The translations under genes were made by a program, and so were the position numbers. Shown here piece by piece: positions 42,256 through 53,730 of a stretch of 64,000 nucleotides of DNA (the first letter of the stretch is position 1; every line of letters starts with the position of its first letter). Source of the DNA: Ditylenchus dipsaci (taxonomy: Eukaryota > Nematoda > Chromadorea > Rhabditida > Anguinidae); the NCBI GenBank assembly GCA_004194705.1, contig SADC01001288.1, positions 682,001 through 746,000 of the forward strand, in the 5' to 3' direction. The notes below the pieces were generated by a model. It saw only the letters and a list, made by a program, of their open reading frames with translations, was not told the DNA's origin and searched no databases.

Positions 42256-45200
42256 TCACTTTGTTATTCTTGAATTTCCCCTTTTTTGGAATGTCCTTTG
42301 ACCGGTATCCTCACCGTTGCTCTCCTCCGAAGACTCTTCATCTTCAACGCTCAGAGACTTGGAGATGGCCACTTGCCTGTTTGATGACTCTGGTCTGCTA
42401 TTCCCACTGATATTTGCAGCACTACTGCTATTGCTGTCAGCACTGGACACCACACTGCTCAGTGTGGGGCAACTGGCTGTGGCAATGATTAGTTGAGCCC
42501 TGGCCCAAGGCTGCGGTTCAGCAGAGCCCCACAAGCTGAACACTACCACTGGAATCAGAGCAATCACAGTGGACACGTAGAATACGATGTTCCACTCCAT
42601 CTGAGAGCCTGACTAAAATATTTTTGCTTAAAATATATTCAATCGTATTAATAACTGACCACAACGATCCACTTGGTCATGGCTGGATTTATCATGCCGC
42701 AAATGGCAACAAAGAAAAAGGTGAGACCAGTGATGGCTCCACTGAAAGCTGGAGCCACAGCAACTAGGGCTGCTTGACATCCAGGAGTGTGCATACCTGC
42801 ATATTGGAATGGCAATAAAATTTTAATTCAAATTTTAACACCTACCAGTAAAAAGCATGCTGAAGCAAAGAAAGACGACAGCCAAAAATGCTCTGGAAGA
42901 GTCGAGTAGGGTAGCGCCAAAAAGAAACACAGCTAGACCCACTGAACCCACACCATTCAACACCTAAATTTGATTTAGGGAAAAATTAATTAGGCGAAAA
43001 TAAACATGTTAAATCGTTTGATTCAACAAAAGCGTGACAACCAACTTTAGAAATAGTAGAAGTTTGCCAAGAAGTCTTCTCCTGCATATATGTATTCAAG
43101 TAGGAACTGCCAATCTTGGATATCCACAGACAAGCGGTCGGAAGGGCACTTAGGATGCCGTTTTTGGTGGCATGGTAGTGGTGGACATCGTGTAAATAGC
43201 TGAAATCCAGTAGTTTTAAAGAACTGTAATTCTTTCACAGAAGCATTGAAATAACCGCTGGTACTATTTAATATTCTTCTCAAATTTCTGATGGGATACC
43301 TGTTGGTCTAGCGAGAGGCTGCAGCCGAAATAGGAATTTGTCTATTTCGAAGATTTGCAATCTGTATCTGATTTTGTGAAATTTTACTTGAAATCTGAAT
43401 CTGTTTATGTTTAAAAATATTGGCTCCAATCATGAGGCTCCATTCTGAAATTTACTTAACCTCTTGAGAATATTTGCTACTAAAATCGAGTCTCGATTTT
43501 ACGTACCCCTGGGGTACGTTATATCGCGGGTACGTGTGATCGAGACTTAAGTGTATTGGTCAGAAAATGATACATGCTTCCACCAGGATTTGAACTTCGG
43601 ACCGTGCCTTGGTAGAGGAAATTCTCCATTTTAAGAAATCCTCCATATTTCATAATAGACCTTGGTTAGTCTGTGGTTTCTACGACGTTAAGTCCAGCCA
43701 CTTTTGAACCGACTAAATCGACAATTTCGCGTCGATTGATGTATTTTGTTTTTTTCTGAATGACTGAATATGTCTAGTTGATTGAGATTTGCAATGATTT
43801 TTCAGAAATTTGCTGTCAAAATTAAACATTACCCTTCACAAAATACAAACTTCACTTATAACAAATCAAATGAAAACTAAACCTTGGCAAAAACATGATC
43901 ATAGTCATCAAAGGAAATTCATGACAGACCACAGAGACTAGAGCCGCCCATACAGGTGGTGACATAAGGATCTTTTTCCAGGGCACTTTCCTTTCCATTC
44001 GCTTTTTGCCCACATCCTCGCTAGTATTGGCTATTGTGATAAACTTCAGCTCTTTTTCAGATATGCAGCCCTGAATGGTAATCTATTACATTTGAACTTC
44101 AATATACAGTCGACTCTCGTTAAACCTTCACCCCCGAAAGTTCGTTTCAGCCTAGGGTCCGACATTTTTTTAGCTCAATTTTTTAATTTTTTTGCCAAAA
44201 CTAATTCGTCAGTCTAGTCCGAAATATCGCAAGGGTTCCGATTTGCCGATCGTTTCTCAAAAAGTTGAAAAAACGACCATTGAGACCCGTGCCTCTCGAT
44301 AATTCGTCACCCTGTTTCATTGGCTATTGTCTTTTTGAAAATAGGGCGACGGCTTATCGAGAGGCGTTGGTCTTAATCGTGTGAATTTTAACTTTTCGAG
44401 AAACGATCGTCAAATCGGAATCCTTGCCATATTTCGGACTAGACTGACGAATCAGTTTTGGCAAAAAAATTCGCCTCGGCAAAAAAAATTGCCTAATATT
44501 TGCAAATTTTTCGGCCAAGGGGGAGGGGGGGGAGGGTGGTAACTACCCCTGTGAACGGGGGTTCCACCACCACCGCCCCGCCCACCCCCCGCCCCCATAT
44601 TGCGGCCCTGCACCCATTCCAACTTTGCAGACTTTGACGCGATTGTAAAATTTATCGGTTTATCGAGAGTCGACTGTAGACAATTTTCACACCAACGTGC
44701 TACACCGCGAATAAGAGCAGTGCCCGTAAATTTTTTGGGCAATCTGTTTTCCGCTGGTTTTGTATAAAATCCTATATTGATGATCTTTTACTAGTTTTTA
44801 AAATTATGCGGAAAACTACAAAAGTCTGGATGAGAATGCATATTAAAAATTTCTAAAAGCTGTGCTGGTCTCCGCCTTTATTTTCGTGTCGCGTACCGAC
44901 ATGTCTCATAATATCCAAAATTAAGTTAGTAAAATAAAATAAATGCCGACCTGTTTAGAAGGTTTATCAGCACCCATTACAATGTAGATGACCACGAAAA
45001 AGAGACCAGTAAAGGCGGAAACATAGAAGATGGAGGGCCAGCCACCAAAAAAGGCAGTTTGACTGCATAGAGCACCGGCTGTCGGCACTATTAGTAGAGT
45101 GCCTGAAAAAACAATTTTGCATAAAATTTCTTTTTTCTGTCAATCATCATAAATTGATAAAACAAAAGAGGACAAGCCATTAATCAATTAATCAAGTACA

Positions 45201-48200
45201 CCTTGTTGTTCCTGTGTATTTGTTTGCTTTGCAAGAAATCACCCATATTTTCACTTTTCGTAGGCCTGGGGCGACGAAATTGCTGTTTGGTGAAGAAAAG
45301 GAGAAGAAGCTGGGAAAGAACATTTTATTTTCTTATGTTCCCTTTTGACCCTGAGTTGCTTGAATTGAGTATTGTTGTCTGATTGGATTTTTTCGTTGCT
45401 TGATATTGATTTTGATGAGCTTATTTTTACGTAAATCTACTTTCTGTAAATTAATTACCTATGCACCCATTTCAACTTTGCATACTTTGACGCTATTCGA
45501 ACTCGAATTAAGCTATGACACAATTCTAAAATTCTGTCTTACAGCTTGACTCCTGTCTCAAAAGTAGGGTTGTCGACAATTTTGTGGAGTTTAGCTCCAA
45601 AAGCAATCTGTATTTTCGCTCGGTGATGCCTTTTTGAATTCGTTGATATTTCTAACAAAATGGTATATCAAGCTTCAAAATTAGTTACGAAAATTTTTAC
45701 TCACATGTAGAAATCGACTTTTCACGTCGCCCTACGTCGAAAAAAACGGCCACGTGCATGAAAATTTTCTCAACTAATTTTGACGCTTGATATAAAATTT
45801 TGTTAGAAACATCGTCGAATTAAAAAAAAGTATTACCAAGCGAAAATACAGATTGCTTTTGGAGCTGAAATCCAACAAATGTCTAAAAGTGAAGAATTCC
45901 GCATCGACAACCGTACTCAAAAGTAAAAGTTTTGAAATTTGAGTCAAAATTTGTAGCATAAGAATTTGAAGGCCTCAAATTTTCAAAATGCGTTTTTTGC
46001 TTGTTCCCCTTTGTGGTTTGGACTCTTCAGATGTCTGGATCTCCAGATAGCTGTAAGTCAATAGCCTTTTTAGCGATATTTTTCTATATCCTAACTCTTC
46101 GACTGTTTCCAAATAGAGCAACAAATCGAATAAAATATTCGCCTAGCCAAAAATTATCCTGTAAAAAAATTCAAGATTTACGGCTTTTCTGGGACGTTTT
46201 CGCAATTTAAAATTCTGATCTTTTTCCTAAAAGAATATTCAGACTCAATGAAACCTTACCAATTTGCCTGCCTCCAGTGGCCAAGCCTAAGGCATATGCC
46301 CTCTCAGCAATGGAAACCACCTGGTCACCAGTGAGTTAATAGCTGGTTGGAGTAATGCTTCAGCAAGGCCTACCAGGAAGCGGGCACCTATCGAGTATTT
46401 GACACTAAAAATTGACTTAATTACCAATTTATCTTCACCAAAGCATCCATCAAAAAACTCACTCGAGGGCAGCTGTTAGTGGAATCATCACATTGGCGAA
46501 GGAGGCCAGCAGCACACTCACTATAATCATGTACTTGGCATTGAATTTGTCGGCCAGGAACCCTGTGAGCAGCATGCACAGCAGACCAGCGTTGAAAGAG
46601 GCAAATATCCAGCCCTAAATTTATTGTTTAGAATATACATTCGAAACTCGATATAGTCTACACCCTGGGGAGCGGCTTCAGGTGTACATTATATCGAGTT
46701 TCGACTGTATCGACAGAAAAAATTATTCTTCTACAATATAAAAATCATAAAAATTATTTGTGTTTCTTTAACAATTTTCGTTAAAGTTTCCTACCGACTG
46801 TCGACTAGCTCTCTTCAAAATCACTGTAATTCCTTCAGAAAAGCATTGAAATCACTAAATTCTATACTTGGCTGCCGATTCCTCAGAAAAAATGCCAGAT
46901 ACGACAATCCGGAGGTCTATTTGGATAAAAACCCGATAGAAATCTTGGAGCGATCACATGACCATAATACACATGTTAGAAATTATGGTGACAGGATAGT
47001 ATTTCCTGCATTCTAAACTACGATCGGTGATAAAATACACTGCTCACATTTACAAAAAAACTGACACAGACTAAGAAGAGCGTTATCTCAAAAGCAACGA
47101 GCCCACATCGCACAAGAACACAAATAAACTCGATGTATACAATAGCGCTCTTACACCAGCCAATGAGACTCCAAAAGAAAAAAGAGCATACAACATAACG
47201 AGCTTTATTAAAATCCACAGGCAATTATCTAATCAGTTTCAATTTGAACAATATAAGCTCTCGCTTTACATTCTGGACCGCATCCCGGGACAATGCTATT
47301 TCTGCGGAGATCTGGCGGAAGACTTCAATAGCGCTTTCACTTGACAACTGACTGCGAAGTAGCTCCAATTTGGACATTGCCAGCTGGCTTTTGACATTTT
47401 GGATCGCATCACGAGACAGTGATATTTCAGTCGAGAGTTGGCGGAAGGTTTGAATGCTGTCTTTGAGTTCTTTAGAAGTCATCATGCTAAAAATAAACAA
47501 TTGACGTTTTACGAGATTAACTAAAAATGCAAGCGTGATTTCTAGCGAGCGATCAAATCATCACAGCAATGAACCGGTAACGGCAGTGCATTCAGTTAGT
47601 TTGAGAAGTGTTCACTTTTAAACTTATTTGGTTTCGAGACGCTATCATTCTAGTCAACATCTTGAATGAGACTTCGGAAATAGCGACACTGTTAGAAATT
47701 GAGCTACAATTCTCGCAAATGGAAAGCCAGCATTTTATGTGGACAACTTTATATAGAAAATGATGTTTTATCTGGCTATATTGCGCACCATATTGCAAAT
47801 CTATCTACATATAGTATTTTGATAGGATTCTCTGTCATCAATTTTATGTATGTCATCAATTTTATGTATGTCACGTTTTTTTGTGTGTCACACTTTTATG
47901 TATGTCACACTTTTTTGTGTGTCACACTTTTTTGTGTGTCACACTTTTTTGTGTGTCACACTTTTATGTGTGTCACACTTTTTTTTGTTTCCCTGTTGAA
48001 AATTTTGTACCCACTAATTTAAAAGTTTCTGAAAGTGTGACACCCAAAAAAATGTAACTCACAAAAAAGTGTGACACAGATAAAAAATTGACACACAAAA
48101 AATGTGAGGCACGAAAAAGTGTGACACACAAGAAAGTGTGGTACTAAGGTAGTAGTACCTAGGTAGTGGTACCAACAATTCAGATGGTGGTACCCGAACG

Positions 48201-51200
48201 GCGGTACCCAGATGGTGGTAATAAGATAGTGATACCCAGTTGGTGGTACCCAGATGGTGGTATTTAGTTGGTGGTACCCAGATGGTGTTACCCAGTTGGT
48301 GGTACCCAGATGGTGGTATTTAGTTGGTGGTACCCAGATGGTGTTACCCAGATGGTGTTACCCAGTTGGTGGTACCCAGATGGTGGTACCCAGATGGTGT
48401 TACCCAGATGGTGGTACCCAGATGGTGGTACCCAGTTGGTGGTACCCAGATGGTGGTACCCAGATGGTGTTACCCAGATGGTGGTACTCAGATGGTGGTA
48501 CCCAGTTGGTGGTACCCAGATGGTGGTACCCAGATGGTGTTACCCAGATGGTGTTACCCAGTTGGTGGTATTCAGATGGTTGTACCCGGATTGTGATGGT
48601 GGTGCCCGGATGGTGGTACGCAGATGGTGGTGGCCAGTTGGTGCTACCCAGATGGTGGTATTCAGATGTTTGTAGCCGGGCAGTGATGGTGATGCCCGGA
48701 TGGTGGTACCCAGTTGGTGGTACCCAGATAGTGATACTTAGTTGGTGGCACCCAGATAGTGATACCCAGGTGGTGGTACCTAAATGGTGGTACACAGATG
48801 GTGGTACTCAGATAATGGTATTCAGATGGTGGTACCCGGATGGTGGTCATACTTGCGCGTTTTCCGAAAAAATAAAAAGCGCCGCCGCCTCCGCCGGGGG
48901 TTTTCAAAAAAGAGCGCCTCCGCCGCCGTTGCTCCAAATTTGCCAATTTTATCCAGTGGGCCGCTGGCGGCCGCGCGACTATGATGGTGGTACCCAGTTT
49001 GTGGTACCCAGTTGGTGGTAACCAGGTGGTGGTACCTTGGTGAAGGTAAGCAGTAAATAACACACAGATAGGGGACCCAGATAATGATACCTATATAAGG
49101 GTACCCAGTTAATAGAACCCTGATAGAGCTGCCGAGGTGGAACTACCCAAGTGGTATATCGCAGGTGATGTTACTCAGTTGATCTTTTTCTATTATCTTA
49201 CATTGGCCTGAATCAAATAAACGTGGGTATGGATATATACCCATACGTGTGGGCATATACTTCCACAGGGGTTTTAAATAAACATACCGATGAATACTTA
49301 CTTACCTACCCTATATTCTCTTTCAAAGGCGCTCTCTCTAATGATCCCCATAGGGACTACTATCTATCTTTTTTTTCTGATCGAAAAAACATTGTGTTAG
49401 GCGCCAGATGGCGCCTGTTCGTCTAGTGTTATAGTATTAGGTATGCGAGAATCATTTTCCCATCTCACAAATTTACAGCATTCGTTCATTCAATTCAAGC
49501 TCTCACAAGATGGTTGGTATGGCGCTGAGAAGATTGATGTCGGAATTCAAGCGTGAGTTTTTTTCACATGTCTGGCAACTGTTGAAAAATCTAAATTTTA
49601 GAGCTATCGAAGAATCCACCAGAAGGAATATTGGCTGGACCTGTAGACGAGGAAAACTTCTTTGAATGGGACTGCCTAATCACTGGGCCGGAGGGCACTT
49701 CTTTTGCTGGTGGTCTTTTCCCTGCCAAGCTCTTCTTCAACGCAGTAGGATTTGCGCTTTGATCTTGCATGTTCATCTCGCATAATTTTCAGGATTATCC
49801 GCTTGCTCCACCGAAAATGAAGTTCACCTGCAATATGTTCCATCCAAATATCTATCCAGACGGAAGTGTGTGCATCAGCATCTTGCATTCAGGTGGTGAT
49901 CCGACCGGCTACGAAACAAGTGCAGAGCAATGGTCGCCAGTTCAATCAGTGGAGAAGATTCTCATCTCAGTGCTCAATCTGCTCGCAGAACCCAACGTGG
50001 AGAGTCCAGCGAACGTGTGTGCTGCCAAAATGATGCGTGAGAATCCAAGCCAGTTCAAGGAAATAGCCAAGGATGTGGTGCGCAAGTCTCTGGTTCGTCC
50101 TGAATTGCCGTGAAGAATGAAATATGAGAATCTTATGTACACTGTCTCTTGTTGGCTTTATTCAGTGTCTCATACTGTTGATTAAACCTGAATAAAAATT
50201 TGATCACCGGCTTTTGTTAGAAACTCCATTGTTTTGCCTGGCCGTTGTGAGAGTCCTCGGGTATGCCACTATGATTTAAATGGTCACGCAAGCGGCCTGT
50301 TAAAGACTTATTAATCCTTATATTTAGTTGCTGGAAAAAATCGTGCAAATTATTGAGAGCTAGAAGCATGAGCTAAATTTTTTGTTTGATTTGTAGATTT
50401 AATGGTTAGAGTCTCACTCATTTTTTGCACTCATTTGGTAGCTAGAACACCTAGTGCCAGTAGAACGCAGCTCAGAGGTTCGATTTTTTGAGTGAAAAAT
50501 GTCCATAATGTTGCCACCTGGTCTTCAGATGACCATTGCACTTTAGGAGTTCCCTCTGATTGATGATGGTGCTGATGTGTGTTTGAGGAATTGCTATAAA
50601 CTGAAGAGTGCCGTTTGGGTGTGCTCTTGGTATCCTCCACCATACACACCATTGCCATACCTGTAATAAATATATTTTCACCTTTTTTAAGTCAAATCTC
50701 AATACAAGTATGTCTCTAAAGTCCCGCTTGTGGTTTTTACACTCAATCTTTAACTTTTAAGACAACGCGACAGGCTGAATTTCTTGAAAGTCTGAGTCAT
50801 AAAAAAGTTTTTTAGAATTCTTGTATGCCAATATATGGGGTGGTCAAAAATTTTCGACTATTTGTTTTGCTCATTACTTTCTGAATTTGCGCTATTTTGA
50901 CGAGATCTTTTAAAAGAGAGAAGGCGATGAGAATTTGTTTGACACTGAACATGTTTCTTTTTGATAAACACATCATGTTTTACCGACCCGATGAAGATTT
51001 GCATAATTTTCAGCAGAAAAGTCGAGAAATCCTTTTATTTAACATTTACAGTCAACTCCCGATTTAGTGTACACCGTGGGGACCGGCTCCAGGTGTACAC
51101 TAAATTGAATGTACACTAAATCGAGGGTTCATTATAGTCATTTCAATTAACCGCCGGCCAAAATGATTTAATCCAGGTGTACACTAAATCCGGTGTACAC

Positions 51201-52327
51201 TAAATCGGGAGTTGACTGTATTTGAACATCGTTCGACAGTGGCAAAAACATTTGATAGCAAATTATTCGAGATTTTCATACTCCTGCTCCACACTTCTGC
51301 CCTGAACCTCTATACCTCTGCAGAGCCGGTTTTCGTACGAATTCATGGCACGAATCGTCCACACTTTTTGCTGCAGTGTATATGGCATTTCTGCTGAAAA
51401 TTATGCAAATCTTCAACGGGTCGGTAAAACATAATATGTTTATCAAAAGGAGACATGTTTGGTGACAAACAATTCTTATCGCCTTCTTTTTAATGAAAAA
51501 AAAAAGATCTGGTCAAAATAGTGCAAATTAAAAAAGTTATGAGCGAAACAAATAGTCGGAAAAATTTTGGACCACTTTGTATGACCATAGGCACTAACGA
51601 TGTTATAAAAAATTCCTTTCCAACTCATTATCAAGTGTTAAAATATTTTATTATTTTTTTGATTTCTGAGGAAGTTAGCCTCATGGTATTTCTCGGAATA
51701 TTTTTTGCCAAAAGTTTTATTATTAAAAAAAAGTAACAAAAAATTTCAAAAAAGCCGTCTTAAATCGTCGTTTTACCGTCGGAATCCGGTTTGAAAAAGT
51801 GTAGGACCGGGGATCAGATATGGTACGTAAATCCATTTTCCGATTTCATCAATTTTTTCTTCCGATTTTTTTCGACTTCCGGTTACAATTTTGTTTCAAC
51901 TTTTTTACTTTTCTTTTCCATTCTGGGGATCCAAACTTTTAGGGTATCGCTAAATCCGGAGTTAATTTTCTAAATCTCACCCATATTGCTGTTCATCATG
52001 TGTACACTGAAAAAGTTATATTAAAAGCAGAAACGACTAGAAAAGTTCTCAAAATACCTAGCAAAACACAAACAAAGCATGGTTGCAGTCAACATCCTAT
52101 ATGAGGGGAACCATCGAAATATGGGCAGTTTGACCAGACTTAAGTCCTTGTCTTTTTTGCCATGGGGTATTGTGCTGCAGGCTGCAATCGTGTCTCCAAT
52201 GCAAACAGGTGATGCACCACTGGATGTGGACTCCAAAGGCTGTTTTAAAACTACGGCGCGCAGGGGATGCACACTGGCAGTAGAGGTGGCATGGCTAAGT
52301 ACTGTTGGTTTGGATAGGCTATCAAAC
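42256..52327 (-). CDS. SLC17-type (sialin/VGLUT-like) organic anion transporter, 5' incomplete
   Basis: MFS membrane carrier of the phosphate/sialic acid/glutamate group. Minus-strand exons: 52058-52327, 51981-52006, 50518-50660, 46463-46614, 46260-46404, 44951-45102, 43883-44070, 43046-43199, 42846-42963, 42660-42796 and 42256-42600 (TGA). They give about 609 residues. The N-terminal exon has a long Ser/Pro-rich cytosolic region before SYRMLTATMLCLCFA. NSNMGMAMVCMVEDTKS is the usual loop after helix 1. VQWSSEDQ then GWIFASFNAGLL joins exactly across a 3.9-kb intron. LTGFLADKFNAKYM, RFLVGLAEALLQPAINSL, FPLMTMIMFLPSYLHDVHHY and MEWNIVFYVSTV follow. One base is missing near 46312 (TTTCCA) before IAERAYALGLATGG. 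The preceding exon, ending with two bases, was not found. The substrate is unknown. Confidence 0.9.
43478..43556. mobile_element. Short pogo-like MITE
   Basis: AATCGAGTCTCGATTTTACG opposes GTACGTGTGATCGAGACTTAA around a CCCCTGGGG centre. It lies in an SLC17 intron. Confidence 0.6.
43565..43665 (-). repeat. tRNA-like fragment
   Basis: On the minus strand GGTCCGAAGTTCAAATCCTGG is a good pol III B box followed by a 3'-stem-like TGGAAGC. No convincing A box is present, so it is a tRNA pseudogene or SINE piece. Confidence 0.4.
44107..44678. mobile_element. Pogo/Tigger-like element, 570 bp
   Basis: CAGTCGACTCTCGTTAAACC and GGTTTATCGAGAGTCGACTG are the ends, flanked by TA. CGAAAGTTCGTTTC and GGTCCGACA repeat the sub-terminal pattern of the family. 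A G/C-rich insert (about 44517-44620, GGGAGGGGGGGGAGGGTGG opposite CCACCACCACC) enlarges the right half. In an SLC17 intron. Confidence 0.8.
45103..46259. repeat. SLC17 intron with a 370-bp palindrome
   Basis: At 45560-45925 GTAGGGTTGTCGACAATTTT is mirrored by GCGGAATTC..CGACAACCGTAC. Arms of about 180 bp meet near 45740 and hold AGCTCCAAAAGCAATCTGTA. The rest of the intron shows no element or exon I can support. Confidence 0.75.
46638..46710. mobile_element. 72-bp pogo-like MITE
   Basis: ATTCGAAACTCGATATAGTC and TTATATCGAGTTTCGACTGTA bracket a short CACCCTGGGGAGCGGC core. TA-flanked minimal element at the start of the 3.9-kb SLC17 intron. Confidence 0.7.
47225..47485 (-). CDS. Small coiled-coil protein with internal duplication, in an SLC17 intron
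   Basis: Single uninterrupted frame of 86 residues from ATG at 47483-47485 to TAA at 47225. It consists of two similar helical repeats: SIQTFRQLSTEISLSRDAIQ then NVKSQLAMSKLELLRSQL, and AIEVFRQISAEIALSRDAVQ then NVKRELILFKLKLIR. Heptad-like spacing suggests a coiled coil. TTTATTTTTAG, a good acceptor, ends one base before the ATG. AATAAA on the same strand lies just past the stop (47204-47209). Not a recognised family. It is either a trans-spliced nested gene or the last exon of something larger. Confidence 0.5.
   Translation of the reverse strand: MMTSKELKDSIQTFRQLSTEISLSRDAIQNVKSQLAMSKLELLRSQLSSESAIEVFRQISAEIALSRDAVQNVKRELILFKLKLIR
47860..48145. repeat. GTGTGTCACACTTTTTT tandem array with inverted half
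   Basis: About eight copies of a 17-19 bp unit, TTTTTTGTGTGTCACAC, run on one strand at 47860-47985. The complement GTGTGACACACAAAAAA repeats at 48030-48140. Together they could form a long hairpin. No coding meaning. Confidence 0.85.
48150..49045 (+). repeat. 14-bp minisatellite, about 60 copies
   Basis: Unit GGTGGTACCCAGAT with regular variants (CAGTT, GTGTTACC, TATTTAG), most ordered at 48240-48570 and more ragged to 49180. As 14 is not a multiple of three, the array cycles through frames and gives large Trp/Val/Pro ORFs on both strands. A GC-rich insert at about 48865-48985 (GCGCCGCCGCCTCCGCC, then GGCCGCTGGCGGCC) interrupts it. Confidence 0.92.
49510..50113 (+). CDS. UBE2G2: Ubiquitin-conjugating enzyme E2 G2
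   Basis: E2 enzyme of ER-associated degradation (Ubc7 type) that forms Lys48-linked ubiquitin chains with ER-membrane ligases. Exons 49510-49552, 49602-49744 and 49793-50113 (TGA) join to 168 residues (human 165). The N-terminal helix MVGMALRRLMSEFK precedes NPPEGILAGPVDEENFFEWD. KFTCNMFHPNIYPDGSVCIS holds the HPN motif and, eight residues on, the catalytic Cys. The loop SILHSGGDPTGYETSAEQWS is the extended acidic-loop insertion of this subclass. The gene lies antisense inside an SLC17 intron. TTTACAG at 49472-49478 is an unpaired acceptor-like site 31 bp before the ATG. AATAAA is near 50190. Confidence 0.95.
50865..51570. repeat. 700-bp palindrome with a pogo-like MITE in its loop
   Basis: GACTATTTGTTTTGCTCATTA at the left mirrors AGTTATGAGCGAAACAAATAGTC at the right. 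Arms of about 170 bp share CATGTTTTACCGACCCGATG and TGCATAATTTTCAGCAGAAA. The loop carries the MITE at 51049-51220. Located in an SLC17 intron. Confidence 0.85.
51049..51220. mobile_element. Pogo/Tigger-like MITE, 170 bp
   Basis: CAGTCAACTCCCGATTTAGTG and TAAATCGGGAGTTGACTG bound the element inside TA. Four copies of GTGTACACTAAAT lie within. Confidence 0.88.
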
Positions 52328-53360
52328 CTGAAAATTAGTCATATTTTTTTTAAACTTAAAAGTTGAGATTTGAGTGGAGGATACAAATTTCCGAAATTGG
52401 ATTTAACTACTATTAACCTGAGATATTTTTTGTGTAGCTTTCGCACCATTCAAATAAAAAAATGACCACACCGCAACGGCTTCAGATTCAGGAAAAAATT
52501 GAGTTCTAAGAATGGCTTTTCAAAATAATAATAAATTTCAGATCTAACAGGGGTTCGAACTTGAGGGGGGTGTTGTTGTAGGCCAACAACGAGTTGGCTA
52601 AGGTTTCTTTTTCATTTTCAGCTGCTAAGACATGATCTAAACTGGAAAAATACATTTTTGCGCTTCAACCTAAGAGTTAAATCTCAGCAACAACGTTCTT
52701 TTTTGAAATTCTCTTTCTTATTAAGAAATTTTAACTGGAGAAAATCTCAGCTACTAAAATAACTCACACAGAAATAGATACTTTGGTTTAATTAGATAAG
52801 GACCAAAATTTTAAAAGCAAGTCCAAACAAAACAGGTCATCCGTCCCCACCTTTAATCCCGTAAAAATGCACAAAAAGCAGTAAAAAGGTGGTACGTAGA
52901 CGTCTTCTCGCTTTTGGAATATTCTTTGCGGATTTCTTTTGTTTGAGACACATCTATGAGCCTACCCTGCGCCTGTAGGCGCAACAAAAGTCCTAAGGCT
53001 TCTCCTAAATTCAAAAAATCTAAAAAAGTCAAAAAATGAAAATTCGAAAAGGGGCGAATTAACAAATGTCACAAAAGCGGCTAAATGACTCTATGTCCAA
53101 AAAGTTGAGTACTAAAATTATTAGTACATTGAAAAGTAGCATTTTGTCATTCATAAAATCACGCTTTTCTCCACTTTCACTGCTTTACCTGTCGCATCAA
53201 AAGCAATAGCAATAGGTAGTACAAGCAACAATTAATCATTACTCCTTCATCATATTTTCCTGTACTCTTCTTCAAACACTCAATATGCTGCTGTTTTGTT
53301 GATTATTGCATGAAGGGGGAGATTCATATTAATTTGAGTGGAATAAGTCCATTATTTTCA
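52328..53360. other. Upstream flank of SLC17, tRNA-like piece, no exon found
   Basis: The missing 5' SLC17 exon(s) should lie from here on. At 52545-52625 the minus strand reads CCTTAGCCAACTCG..AGTTCGAACCCCTGTTAG, with a sound B box, so a tRNA-derived repeat is likely. The ORF at 52853-53065 has no splice or homology support. Confidence 0.4.
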
Positions 53361-53689
53361 ACTTTTTTTAAACAAAACCGGATGGAAGCCATTGAAATTT
53401 TACGTTTTCCGCTACCAAAATAACCATTTGTTTTTGTTTTGAGTTGTATTGTCCATCGGTAACACAAGAATATTTGAGCTGGACTTGGTAAACTATTGAA
53501 TTTCGTCTATGTTGGTCAAAAAAGTTTTTTCGGCCATTTTCAGGGTAGGACAATGAAAGAATTTGGCTTAGGGAATAGCAGCAACCAGTTTTCTTTTTTA
53601 CAGTCAAGCATAAAGCTGGTTGCTTGTTAACAGCTGGTAAATCTATTTTTGGATCTTTCAGGCTGGTTTTTTTTGTGATGCGAGTAAAA

Positions 53690-53730
53690 AAAAGTTTTCT
53701 TCGGGTTCGATCCCGCATGCGGTCCGTCTA
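53690..53730 (+). repeat. tRNA-like B-box fragment
   Basis: GGGTTCGATCCCGCATGCGG is a clean T-arm sequence, but no matching D-arm is in place upstream. Remnant of a tRNA-derived repeat. Confidence 0.35.

Noticed and set aside
43565..43665. Functional tRNA gene
   Set aside because: Only the T-arm/B-box half is convincing; no A box or acceptor stem pairing was found.
47018..47224. Hydrophobic 68-residue ORF as first helix of the SLC17 gene
   Set aside because: It has no acceptor or donor in phase with the exon at 46614, and the true upstream exon (50518-50660) joins exactly.
48254..49021. 255-residue Trp/Val-rich ORF
   Set aside because: It follows the 14-bp minisatellite, and equivalent ORFs exist on the other strand. 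No start context or splice sites.
48150..49045. CRISPR array
   Set aside because: Repeats are short, contiguous and without unique spacers, and the genome is eukaryotic.
53368..53718. 116-residue minus-strand ORF as an upstream SLC17 exon
   Set aside because: It has no usable donor giving the two-base phase needed by the exon at 52327.
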